Assembly: GCF_003696215.1 (NCBI RefSeq)
Contig: NZ_RFFG01000052.1
Span: 1 to 62,370 of the forward strand
Source: Actinomadura harenae
GTDB lineage: Bacteria; Actinomycetota; Actinomycetes; Streptosporangiales; Streptosporangiaceae
Direction of reading: 5' to 3'
Length of the DNA: 62,370 bases
The notes beneath the pieces are model-generated. The model worked only from the letters and a program-made list of their open reading frames with translations, made no database searches and was not told where the DNA came from. A program made the position numbers and the translations under genes. Below, piece after piece: positions 50,394 to 57,505 of this stretch (the stretch's first letter is position 1; every line of letters starts with the position of its first letter).

Positions 50394-50436
50394 AACGGCG
50401 TCCCGGCCCCGAGAGGGGGCTGGGACGCCGTTTGTT
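50394..50436. terminator. Strong bidirectional terminator
   Basis: A 17-bp stem (50394-50410 with 50416-50432, one G-T pair) with loop GAGAG, flanked by T-rich TTTGTTACTT on the plus side. It separates the efflux operon from the convergent secreted-protein gene. Confidence 0.9.
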
Positions 50437-50444
50437 ACTTCAGC

Positions 50445-52127
50445 TCAGCGGACGCCGTAGGCGCGGATCAGGGTTTGGTCGACGATGCCGTTGACCTGGG
50501 TGCGGAGGGAGACGTAGCCCTTGGCGGGGTTGCGGAAGGCGGCCTTCCAGCCGGTGCCGTCCTTGATGACGGGGGCGGGCTTCCAGGTCGTTCCGTCGTC
50601 GGTGGACGTCCAGACCTTGGGGGTGGTGCCGGTGGTGAGGCCGTCGGGGGTGAGGTTGACGGTCTGGAGGGAGTTGGCGGGGGCGCGGTTTCCCGCGTCC
50701 AGGCCGGGGACCTTGTAGCGGACGACGCCCAGCGGCAGCGTGGCCTTCTGGTCGGTGACCTTCACGTTCCAGGTGATGTGCTGCTGGGAGGAGAGGTCCG
50801 ACCAGGAGGCGGAGCGCTTGGCGTTGACGGTGAGGGTGTACTTGCCCGGCTTGGCGGGCTCCCAGCCGTCGAGGTAGCCGGGGATGCCGCTGAGGGCGAC
50901 CACGGAACCCGAGGCGTCGGTCAGCTTCGTGTCGCCCTGGGTGAACGGAGAGGAGGCCACAAGAGTCTCGGCGTCCGCGCTGTTCATCAAGGGCACCTGG
51001 ATGAGGTTCTGACCGTCGCTGTTCGGGGTGAACGTGCCCTGGCCAGGGCCGAACGGTCCCTGACCCCAGGTGCGCGCATACTGGCCGGGGTGAGGGAACC
51101 GCTCCTTTCGCATGAGGTAGTCGCGCTGCTCGAAGACACAGGACGCGTCGACGATCGACGAGTCCACTCCCCAGTCCATGCCGGGCGTGAAGTACTCGGT
51201 GCGCTCAGCGGGCAGCGCACCCACCTTGTTGTTGAGGCTGAGCTCCACATTGGTCGCCCAGACGGGGAAGCTCTGGCGGTTGGCGCAGCTCCGGCCGCCC
51301 GAACTCGCGTGGCGGGTGCGTACCTCGGCGAGGTCCGCAGTGCGCACGCGTACGGTCGGGTCGGCCGGGATCCCCTTCAGCGACGAGCTGATGTTGTAGA
51401 CGTACGGGCTGCCCTCGGCCGCGCCGCCCTTGGTCAGCTGCGCGGTGATGTCGAGCTGCAGGTCGTCTCCGGGCGCGGCGGGCGTCACGTAGTTGTCGTC
51501 GCCCAGCAGCAAGGCGACCGCCCGGTACCGGCCGCCGAGGCGCTGGGAGATGGCCGCGACGGTGGAGAGGGACGCGGCGCCGGCCCGGTCGGACTCGACC
51601 CGGACGGGACGCGCCGTCCGGCCGTCCAGCGTCACGGTCGTGTCGGCGCTGACGCTGACCTTGGGTTTGTACAGCAGGACGCTGGTGGACCGGCCGTTCG
51701 GCGCGGTGTCGTGGATCCGGGAGTCGACGATGTAGTCGCCGTCCGGGACGGGCCCCTCGGCGTGACCGTTCACCACCTCCAGGGGAATGCCATCGTCCCC
51801 GTTCAGCGGCCAGGCGAAGGCTATGGGGCCGCGCTCGGTCGAGGGCGTCTCGCCGTCGCGGTCCAGGAGGTTCACCTTGAGGACGCGCTCCCCGGCCGCC
51901 GCGACCTTGTGCGGACGGCGCGTCCTCGCCTCGGGGTTCGAGCTGATCCCGACCCTGCCATGCTGGAACGTTCCGTTGGCTTTGGGGAGCGGGACCGGCC
52001 CGCGGGCCTTGCGGGCGGGAGCCGACTCCGCGGGAAGCGCGTTGGCGGGGAGCGCCATACCCGCGCACAGTGCCGCCGTCGAGACCGCCACCGCCGCCTT
52101 GAACGCGTTTGCTGCATTGAACGCCAT
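50445..52127 (-). CDS. Large secreted protein, tandem copy B (unknown function)
   Basis: 560 aa. A signal peptide (about 1-31, ending ALPANA) is followed by a long beta-rich extracellular protein with one conserved cysteine pair (GRSCANRQ and DASCVFEQ). No catalytic motif is visible. Segments such as VTLDGRTARPVRVESDRAG resemble domains found after the protease domain in actinobacterial S8 peptidases, so it may be a free-standing version of that module; this is weakly supported. The C-terminal 150 residues are almost identical to those of the neighbouring paralogue. The ATG lies 88 nt downstream of that paralogue's stop. Confidence 0.8.
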   Translation of the reverse strand: MAFNAANAFKAAVAVSTAALCAGMALPANALPAESAPARKARGPVPLPKANGTFQHGRVGISSNPEARTRRPHKVAAAGERVLKVNLLDRDGETPSTERGPIAFAWPLNGDDGIPLEVVNGHAEGPVPDGDYIVDSRIHDTAPNGRSTSVLLYKPKVSVSADTTVTLDGRTARPVRVESDRAGAASLSTVAAISQRLGGRYRAVALLLGDDNYVTPAAPGDDLQLDITAQLTKGGAAEGSPYVYNISSSLKGIPADPTVRVRTADLAEVRTRHASSGGRSCANRQSFPVWATNVELSLNNKVGALPAERTEYFTPGMDWGVDSSIVDASCVFEQRDYLMRKERFPHPGQYARTWGQGPFGPGQGTFTPNSDGQNLIQVPLMNSADAETLVASSPFTQGDTKLTDASGSVVALSGIPGYLDGWEPAKPGKYTLTVNAKRSASWSDLSSQQHITWNVKVTDQKATLPLGVVRYKVPGLDAGNRAPANSLQTVNLTPDGLTTGTTPKVWTSTDDGTTWKPAPVIKDGTGWKAAFRNPAKGYVSLRTQVNGIVDQTLIRAYGVR

Positions 52128-52214
52128 GTGATTCCTCTCGTGGTGACGTCGGCGCTCGGCGCGCCGCCGTCAAAGGACGTCGGCCGGAAGCTCCGGCCGC
52201 TTTCCCAAGCGCGT

Positions 52215-53903
52215 TCAGCGGACGCCGTAGGCGCGGATCAGGGTTTGGTCGACGATGCCGTTGACCTGGGTGCGGAGGGAGACGTAGCCCTTGGCGGGAT
52301 TGCGGAAGGCCGCCTTCCAACCGGTGCCGTCCTTGATGACGGGGGCGGGCTTCCAGGTCGCGCCGTCATCGGTGGACGTCCACAGCTTCGGGGTGGTGCC
52401 GGTGGTCAGGCCGTCCGGGGTGAGCGAGACCGTCTGGAGCGAGCTCGCGACGGCGCGGTTTCCCGCGTCCAGGCCGGGGACCTTGTAGCGGACGACGCCC
52501 AGCGGGAGGGTGGCCTTCTGGTCGGTGACCTTCACGTTCCAGGTGATGTGCTGCTGGGAGGAGAGGTCCGACCAGGGGGCGGAGCGCTTGGCGTTGACGG
52601 TGAGGGTGTACTTGCCGGGCTTGGCGGGCTCCCAGCCGTCGAGGTAGCCGGGGATGCCGCTGAGGGCGACCACGGAACCCGAGGCGTTGGTCAGCTTCGT
52701 GTCGCCCTGGACGAACGAGTAGGTGCCCGCGAGCGTGTCGGCGTCCGTGCTGTTCTGCAACGGCACCTGGATGAGGTTCTGACCTTCGGTGTCCGGGGTG
52801 AACGTGCCCTGAGCAGGGCCGAACGGCCCCTGACCCCAGGAACGCGTGTACTTGCCGGTGTCGAACCGCTCCTGCCGCTGGTAGAAGTCGTAAGCAGTGA
52901 AGTCGCAGGACGCGTCGGTGACCGCCTGGGTGTCGTACCACTCCACGCCGGGCGTGTAGTACTCGGTGCGCTCACCGGACAGCGCGACCTTGCCGTAGGT
53001 CAGGAGCTGCACATCGGTCTTCCAGAACGGCGAGGACTGCCGCGCGGAGCAGGCCCGGCCGCCCGCACCCGCGTACCGGGTGCGGATCTCGGCGAGGCTC
53101 GACGTGCGCACGCGGGCGGTCGGGTCGGCGGGGATCCCCTGGAAGGACGAGCTGATGTTGTAGATGTACGGGCTGCCCTCGGCCGCGCCTCCCTTGGTCA
53201 GCTGCGCGAGCACGTCGAGCTCCAGCTCGCCGCCGGGCGCGGCGGGCGTGACGTAGTTGTCGTCGCCCAGCAACAGCGTGATCGACCGGAACCTGCCGCC
53301 GATCCGCTGGGAGACGGCCGCAGCGGTGAACAGGGTGGCGGCGTCCGCGCGGTCGGCCGTGACCCGGATGGGACGCGCCGTCCGGCCGTCCAGGGTCAGG
53401 GTGGTGTCGCCCTTGACCGTGACCTTCGGGTTGTACAGCAGGACGGTGGAGGTCCGGCCGCCCGGAGAGACATCGTGAATCTTGCTGTCGACGATGTAGG
53501 CGCCGTCCGGGACGGGGCCCTCGGCGTGGCCGTTCACCACGTCCATGTGGAGGGGCTCGTCCCCGTTCAGGGGCCAGATGTAGAGCCGGTTGGCGCGGTC
53601 GGTGGAAGGGGATTTGCCGTCCCGGTCCAGGACGTCCACCTTGAGGACGTGCTCACCGGCCGCAGCGCGCGCGTGCGGACGGCGCGTCTTCGCCTCGGGG
53701 TCCGTGCCCGTCCTGATGAGGCCGCGCTGGTGGTGTCCGCGGTCCTTGGGCGGGATCGGCACCCAGCCCGAACGCGCGGGACCCGGTTTCACGGGAGCCG
53801 ACTCCGCGGGGAACGCGTAAGCGGGGAGCGCCATGCCCGCGCACATCGCCGCCGTCGAGACCGCCACCGCCGCCTTGAGCGCGTTTGCTGCGTTGAACGC
53901 CAT
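52215..53903 (-). CDS. Large secreted protein, tandem copy A (unknown function)
   Basis: 562 aa, colinear with copy B. It shares the start MAFNAANA-KAAVAVSTAA, the cysteine pair (GRACSARQ and DASCDFTA), the block TWGQGPFGP (here SWGQGPFGP) and a near-identical C-terminus from FVQGDTKLT onward. The middle third (about 200-330) differs most. The 60 bp upstream of each gene are also nearly identical, including the ribosome-binding region, so each copy probably has its own equal promoter. Exported by a Sec-type signal. The function is not recognised. Confidence 0.8.
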   Translation of the reverse strand: MAFNAANALKAAVAVSTAAMCAGMALPAYAFPAESAPVKPGPARSGWVPIPPKDRGHHQRGLIRTGTDPEAKTRRPHARAAAGEHVLKVDVLDRDGKSPSTDRANRLYIWPLNGDEPLHMDVVNGHAEGPVPDGAYIVDSKIHDVSPGGRTSTVLLYNPKVTVKGDTTLTLDGRTARPIRVTADRADAATLFTAAAVSQRIGGRFRSITLLLGDDNYVTPAAPGGELELDVLAQLTKGGAAEGSPYIYNISSSFQGIPADPTARVRTSSLAEIRTRYAGAGGRACSARQSSPFWKTDVQLLTYGKVALSGERTEYYTPGVEWYDTQAVTDASCDFTAYDFYQRQERFDTGKYTRSWGQGPFGPAQGTFTPDTEGQNLIQVPLQNSTDADTLAGTYSFVQGDTKLTNASGSVVALSGIPGYLDGWEPAKPGKYTLTVNAKRSAPWSDLSSQQHITWNVKVTDQKATLPLGVVRYKVPGLDAGNRAVASSLQTVSLTPDGLTTGTTPKLWTSTDDGATWKPAPVIKDGTGWKAAFRNPAKGYVSLRTQVNGIVDQTLIRAYGVR

Positions 53904-53998
53904 GCGATTCCTCTCGTGGTGACGGCGGCGCTCGGTGCGCCGCCGTCACGAGAGGTTCGCCGGACCGTCCGGACGCTTTCCCGGACGTCCTCCGGGCG

Positions 53999-55543
53999 CT
54001 AGCGGAGTTCGCGCTTGAGGATCTTTCCCGTGGCGGTCATCGGGAGCTCCTCGCGGAACTCGACGACGCGCGGGTACTTGTAGTTCGCGAACTGCTCCTT
54101 GCCCCACGTGACCAGCTCGTCCTCGGTGAGGGACGACCCGGGCGTGCGGATCACGTACGCCTTGATCTCCTCGCCGTGCGAGTCGTGCGGGACGCCGACG
54201 ACGGCCACCAGGGAGACGTCCGGGTGGGTCATCAGGACCTCTTCGAGCTCCCGCGGGTACACGTTGTACCCACCCCGGATGATCATGTCCTTGGACCGGT
54301 CGACGATGAAGTAGTAGCCCTCGTCGTCGCGGCGGGCGATGTCGCCGGTGCGGAACCAGCCGTTCTGAATCGCGGCCTCGGTCGCCTCGGGCCGGCCGTA
54401 GTAGCCCTTCATGACGTTGTGCCCGCGGACCGCCAGCTCGCCGGGGCCCTCGCCCTCGACGTCCTTCCAGTCGTCGGTGATCAGCTTCATCTCGACGCCC
54501 CAGATCGGCAGGCCGATCGAGCCGGGCTTGGTCGGACGGTCCGGACGGTTGAACGACGCGACCGGCGAGGTCTCCGACAGGCCGTAGCCCTCGAGGATCT
54601 GGCGTCCGAACTTCTCCGTGAAGCCGTTCAGCACCTCCATCGGGAGCGCCGCGCCGCCGGACACCGCGACGGACAGGTTCTCCCGGATGGTCGCGATGTC
54701 CTCGGCGGACGTCTCGTGCGTGAGCAGCCCCCAGTACATCGTCGGGACGCCCGCGAAGAAGTTCACCTTCTCCTTGACCATGAGCCGGATCGCCTCGTCC
54801 GCGTCGAACCGCGCCTGGAGGATCATCGTGGCGCGCCGGTAGACGCTGACGTCCATGACGCAGACCTGCCCGAACACGTGGAACAGCGGCAGCGTGACCA
54901 GCGTGGTGTCGTGGGCGGTCCGCGCGAACAGCGTGTCGTCGACCATCGTGTTCATCAGCAGGTTGCTGTGCGACAGCTCCGCGCCCTTGGGCTGGCCGGT
55001 CGTCCCGCTGGTGTAGATGATCACGGCGGTGTCGGCCGGCCCGGCCGCGTGCGGCTCGAACTCGCCGGACTGCCCGGCGAGGGCCGCCCAGAAGAGCTCG
55101 GCGCCCTCGATCGGGGACTCGGTCGCGGCCGGGTTCGCGGGCAGCAGGAAGAAGTGCTCGCAGCCCTCGGCCCGCTCGAACCCGGCGTACCCGGTCTCGC
55201 CGAGGGGCAGCTGCGGGGTGCCCTCGAAGCAGAAGAGCGCCTTGGCGTCGGAGTCGTCGAGGTGGTAGGCGATCTCGCGCGGCTTGAGCAGCACGTTCAG
55301 CGGGACGACGACCGCGCCCGCCTTGAGCGCCCCGAAGTACACCATCGGAAAGTACGGCAGGTTCGGCGAGGAGAGCGCGATCTTGTCGCCCGGTCCGATC
55401 CCGCGTTCCCGCAGCAGGTTCGCGACCTGGTTCGCGACCGTGTTCAGGAACGCGTAGGACAGCCGCAGATCGCCGAAGACGAGGGCGTCGCGGTCGGGGG
55501 TCTCGCGGGCGGCGTCCTCCAGCAGGACGGACAGGTTGTACAT
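53999..55543 (-). CDS. Long-chain fatty acid--CoA ligase (AMP-dependent synthetase)
   Basis: 514 aa. ANL-superfamily motifs: P-loop IIYTSGTTGQPKGAELSH (about 172), GYGLSETSPV (A5), GWFRTGDIARRDDEGYYFIVDRSKDMIIRGGYNVYP (A7-A8) and the C-terminal catalytic Lys in TATGKILKREL. It activates a fatty or aryl acid to acyl-AMP and then acyl-CoA. ATG has GAGGAG at 6 nt. No other beta-oxidation gene is adjacent; the substrate chain length is not visible. Confidence 0.92.
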   Translation of the reverse strand: MYNLSVLLEDAARETPDRDALVFGDLRLSYAFLNTVANQVANLLRERGIGPGDKIALSSPNLPYFPMVYFGALKAGAVVVPLNVLLKPREIAYHLDDSDAKALFCFEGTPQLPLGETGYAGFERAEGCEHFFLLPANPAATESPIEGAELFWAALAGQSGEFEPHAAGPADTAVIIYTSGTTGQPKGAELSHSNLLMNTMVDDTLFARTAHDTTLVTLPLFHVFGQVCVMDVSVYRRATMILQARFDADEAIRLMVKEKVNFFAGVPTMYWGLLTHETSAEDIATIRENLSVAVSGGAALPMEVLNGFTEKFGRQILEGYGLSETSPVASFNRPDRPTKPGSIGLPIWGVEMKLITDDWKDVEGEGPGELAVRGHNVMKGYYGRPEATEAAIQNGWFRTGDIARRDDEGYYFIVDRSKDMIIRGGYNVYPRELEEVLMTHPDVSLVAVVGVPHDSHGEEIKAYVIRTPGSSLTEDELVTWGKEQFANYKYPRVVEFREELPMTATGKILKRELR

Positions 55544-55856
55544 GGCACTCCTCGCGCTGAGTCACCAGGTGGTTATTACTGACGAGTTTATGCAGATTTG
55601 CCCACATCCTTGCCGATGGGGGCCGGGGCGCGCCAGCCCCTGACGTGGGCTTTCTTACTGCAGGGATGCTGAACGTCCTGTATTGGTGGATGTGTCGCCT
55701 CCGATCGCTAGCATGGCGGCGACGCGTCCCAGGGGGCGCGCGGGAAGCGCGGCGGAGGCCACCCGGGTAGGCCGCCCGGGGGACACCGCCGCCAGGCGGC
55801 CGTCCGTCCGGGCGTCGGGGCGGCCGACCGGGCCGCGACAGAGGGGAACGTGCCAC
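55544..55856. other. 313-bp divergent promoter region
   Basis: The part near the ligase gene is AT-rich (TTATTACTGACGAGTTTATGCAG, about 55573-55595) and likely holds its promoter. The part near the zinc-ribbon gene is GC-rich and open in frame but has no conserved sequence before 55857. Confidence 0.5.
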
Positions 55857-56471
55857 GTGCTGATCATCTTCGGCTTCCGGGTCGTGTACTTCACGCTCGA
55901 CCGGGGCGTGTTCCACTGCCCGAACTGCGGCGGCGACCGCGACTACCGGCGCCGCCAGGGCCGCAACTTCTTCACCCTGTTCTTCATCCCGCTGCTGCCG
56001 CTGAACCGGACCGGCCCCGAGATCGCCGAGTGCGACACCTGCCACGGACGCTGGACGACCGCCGTCCTCGCCGTCCCGACCAGCGCGCAGCTCGGCGCGA
56101 TGCCCGGCACGCTGCTGCGGATGGCCGTCGTCCAGGTGCTCCGCTCCGGCGACGTCACCTTCCCCGGGGCCCGGGAGCGCGCGGTCGAGGTCGTCCGGCA
56201 GGCGGGCGCCGACTACGACACCGCCGCCCTGGACGCCGACCTCGGCCGCTCCTTCGACGACATCCGGGTCGAGATGGCGCGCTCCGCCGACACCCTCGCC
56301 CCCGAGGCCCGCGAGAACATCCTCCGCGCCGCCGCCGAGATCGCCCTGCTGGACGGCCCGCTCACCTTCTCCGAGGAGGAGACCCTGAACGCCGTCGGCG
56401 CCGACCTCGCGCTCACCCGTGTCCAGATCACCGGGGTGCTGTCCCTGGCCCGCGAGTCGTCCGGGCACTGA
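55857..56471 (+). CDS. Zinc-ribbon and TerB-like domain protein
   Basis: 204 aa. The N-terminal zinc ribbon has the cysteine pairs HCPNCGG and CDTCHG (about residues 21-24 and 59-62) around a membrane-like FFTLFFIPLLPLN segment. A helical TerB-like domain (about 120-200, LRAAAEIALLDGPLTFSEEETLNAVGADL) follows. It is seen as a stand-alone protein in actinobacteria and its role is unknown. GTG 55857 begins exactly at the conserved LIIFGFRVVYF; 58 upstream in-frame codons are Gly/Arg-rich and unlike family members. Confidence 0.78.
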   Translation: MLIIFGFRVVYFTLDRGVFHCPNCGGDRDYRRRQGRNFFTLFFIPLLPLNRTGPEIAECDTCHGRWTTAVLAVPTSAQLGAMPGTLLRMAVVQVLRSGDVTFPGARERAVEVVRQAGADYDTAALDADLGRSFDDIRVEMARSADTLAPEARENILRAAAEIALLDGPLTFSEEETLNAVGADLALTRVQITGVLSLARESSGH

Positions 56472-56483
56472 TCACGGTACCGA

Positions 56484-56518
56484 GACCGCCCGCCGTCCTT
56501 CCGGGGCGGCGGGCGGTC
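56484..56518. terminator. Bidirectional terminator
   Basis: GACCGCCCGCCG (56484-56495) and CGGCGGGCGGTC (56507-56518), a perfect 12-bp stem with an 11-nt loop, between convergent genes. Confidence 0.8.
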
Positions 56519-56528
56519 GTGGTCGTGG

Positions 56529-57143
56529 TCAGGCTCCGAAATCGACGTCGGAGCACTGGTAGAAGGCGTTGCCGGTGTCGGCGATGGTCCACACGGCGAG
56601 GATCATGTGGCGTCCGTGCTTGACCGGCAGCGTCCCGGTGTGCGCGATGCTGTACGGCGGGATCCTGCCGCCGTAGTCGACCTCCAGGAACGGGGTCAGG
56701 TCGAGCTGGTCGCGGGTGAGCGGCTGCGTCGGGTCCCAGCCGTCCCGGGTGACGAAGTAGCGGAACGAGGTCGTGGCGTGCGCGGCGGTCAGCGTCCAGG
56801 TGAAGGTGAAGGACGCGCCGGGCGTGAGGGACACGGCGGGCCACGTGCCGCCGCGCGGGTCGTCCAGCGGGGCCCAGCGGGAGTCGCCGGCGGCGCAGAT
56901 CGTGCCGTCGGCGGGCCCGGCGTCCGGGAACCCCTTCGGGCCCTCGGTGCTCTGCGGCTCCCACTGGATCGGGCCGCAGTCGGTGACGACGTCCTCGCTG
57001 CAGAGCAGCGCCCGGCTGGGCGGTGCGGTGGTGTAGCCGTGCGCGAGGGCGGGCGCCGCGCTGAGCAGCGGCAGGCCGAGTCCGGCGACGGCGGCGAGCA
57101 GGAGCGTGGTCCTGCGGGGCACGAACGCGAGCTTTCCGGGCAT
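56529..57143 (-). CDS. AA10 lytic polysaccharide monooxygenase (chitin/cellulose-active)
   Basis: 204 aa. The signal peptide ends ALA, directly followed by His35, the amino-terminal copper ligand of the mature enzyme. The second histidine-brace His is in TAAHATTSFRYF (about residue 121). The chitin-binding family signatures HGYTTAPPSRALLC, CGPIQWEPQSTEGPKGFP and RHMILAVWTIADTGNAFYQCSDVDF are present. It cleaves crystalline chitin or cellulose oxidatively outside the cell. It is a single-domain form without a carbohydrate-binding module. Confidence 0.95.
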   Translation of the reverse strand: MPGKLAFVPRRTTLLLAAVAGLGLPLLSAAPALAHGYTTAPPSRALLCSEDVVTDCGPIQWEPQSTEGPKGFPDAGPADGTICAAGDSRWAPLDDPRGGTWPAVSLTPGASFTFTWTLTAAHATTSFRYFVTRDGWDPTQPLTRDQLDLTPFLEVDYGGRIPPYSIAHTGTLPVKHGRHMILAVWTIADTGNAFYQCSDVDFGA

Positions 57144-57318
57144 ACGCGTCTCCTTGGCGGGGGGAGCCCCCGGGGTGGGGCACTCCGGAGCGGTGCGTGG
57201 CCGGGGCCGGGGGAACCGGCCCTTACTGACAAGAAACCTTCCTGTCGGATCCCCGTCAACCCCCGTCCCCCGGAAGCCGGGGCGGCGCTCGGGGAAGCCG
57301 GGGGCCTTGCCCCTGCGC

Positions 57319-57330
57319 TACTCTTGGGGT
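57319..57330 (+). promoter_or_regulatory. -10 box of the leuS leader
   Basis: TACTCT (57319-57324) ends 6 nt before the leader-peptide ATG at 57331, with no ribosome-binding site between. This fits a leaderless leader peptide. Confidence 0.55.
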
Positions 57331-57366
57331 ATGCGAGCCAGGCTGCTCCTTGGACCGCCGCGTTGA
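57331..57366 (+). CDS. Putative leuS leader peptide
   Basis: 11 codons, MRARLLLGPPR, with three consecutive leucine codons CTG-CTC-CTT (57343-57351). It lies 139 nt upstream of the leuS start. Scarce charged tRNA-Leu would stall the ribosome here and could alter folding of the hairpins that follow (57356-57413). Leader-peptide attenuation is well known for amino-acid genes in actinobacteria; its use for leuS here is inferred from the sequence. Confidence 0.6.
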   Translation: MRARLLLGPPR

Positions 57367-57392
57367 CGCGATAGAGACGCGTCGGCGCGGCG
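57356..57392 (+). promoter_or_regulatory. Leader hairpin overlapping the peptide stop codon
   Basis: CGCCGCG (57356-57362) pairs with CGCGGCG (57386-57392), enclosing GACGCG/CGCGTC (57365-57370 with 57378-57383). The stem includes the last codons and stop of the leader peptide, so ribosome position would control whether it forms. Confidence 0.55.
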
Positions 57393-57418
57393 ACCCCTCC
57401 TGTGCGAGGGGTCTTCGC
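57392..57418 (+). terminator. Putative leuS attenuator hairpin
   Basis: GACCCCTC (57392-57399) pairs with GAGGGGTC (57406-57413), loop CTGTGC, followed by TTCGCATG. The T content after the stem is modest. Its first base overlaps the upstream hairpin. Confidence 0.5.
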
Positions 57419-57505
57419 ATGTTCCGGGGCCCTCACGGCACGGCCAGGGCACGGAACCCCAGGGCAGTCGGACCATCCCGTTTCAGAAGGACCGGAGTAG
57501 CGACC

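Larger units (their letters stand above)
50445..53950 (-). repeat. Tandem duplication of 1.78 kb
   Basis: Two direct copies (starts at 52127 and 53903, 1776 bp apart) with their upstream regions. The 3' 480 bp of the two (for example 50455-50935 versus 52225-52705) are almost base-identical, including silent positions, whereas the centres have diverged. That mosaic is the pattern of gene conversion or strong selection at both ends. Confidence 0.85.

Noticed and set aside
50385..54002. A 1205-codon open frame on the plus strand across both secreted-protein genes
   Set aside because: It is antisense to two genes with signal peptides and good codon bias. Long open antisense frames are expected at this GC content, and its translation is a Val/Gly/Asp/Arg-rich shadow without a domain.
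57250..57505. T-box riboswitch for leuS
   Set aside because: No stem I or TGGN antiterminator bulge motif was found. The short Leu-rich frame explains the leader better.
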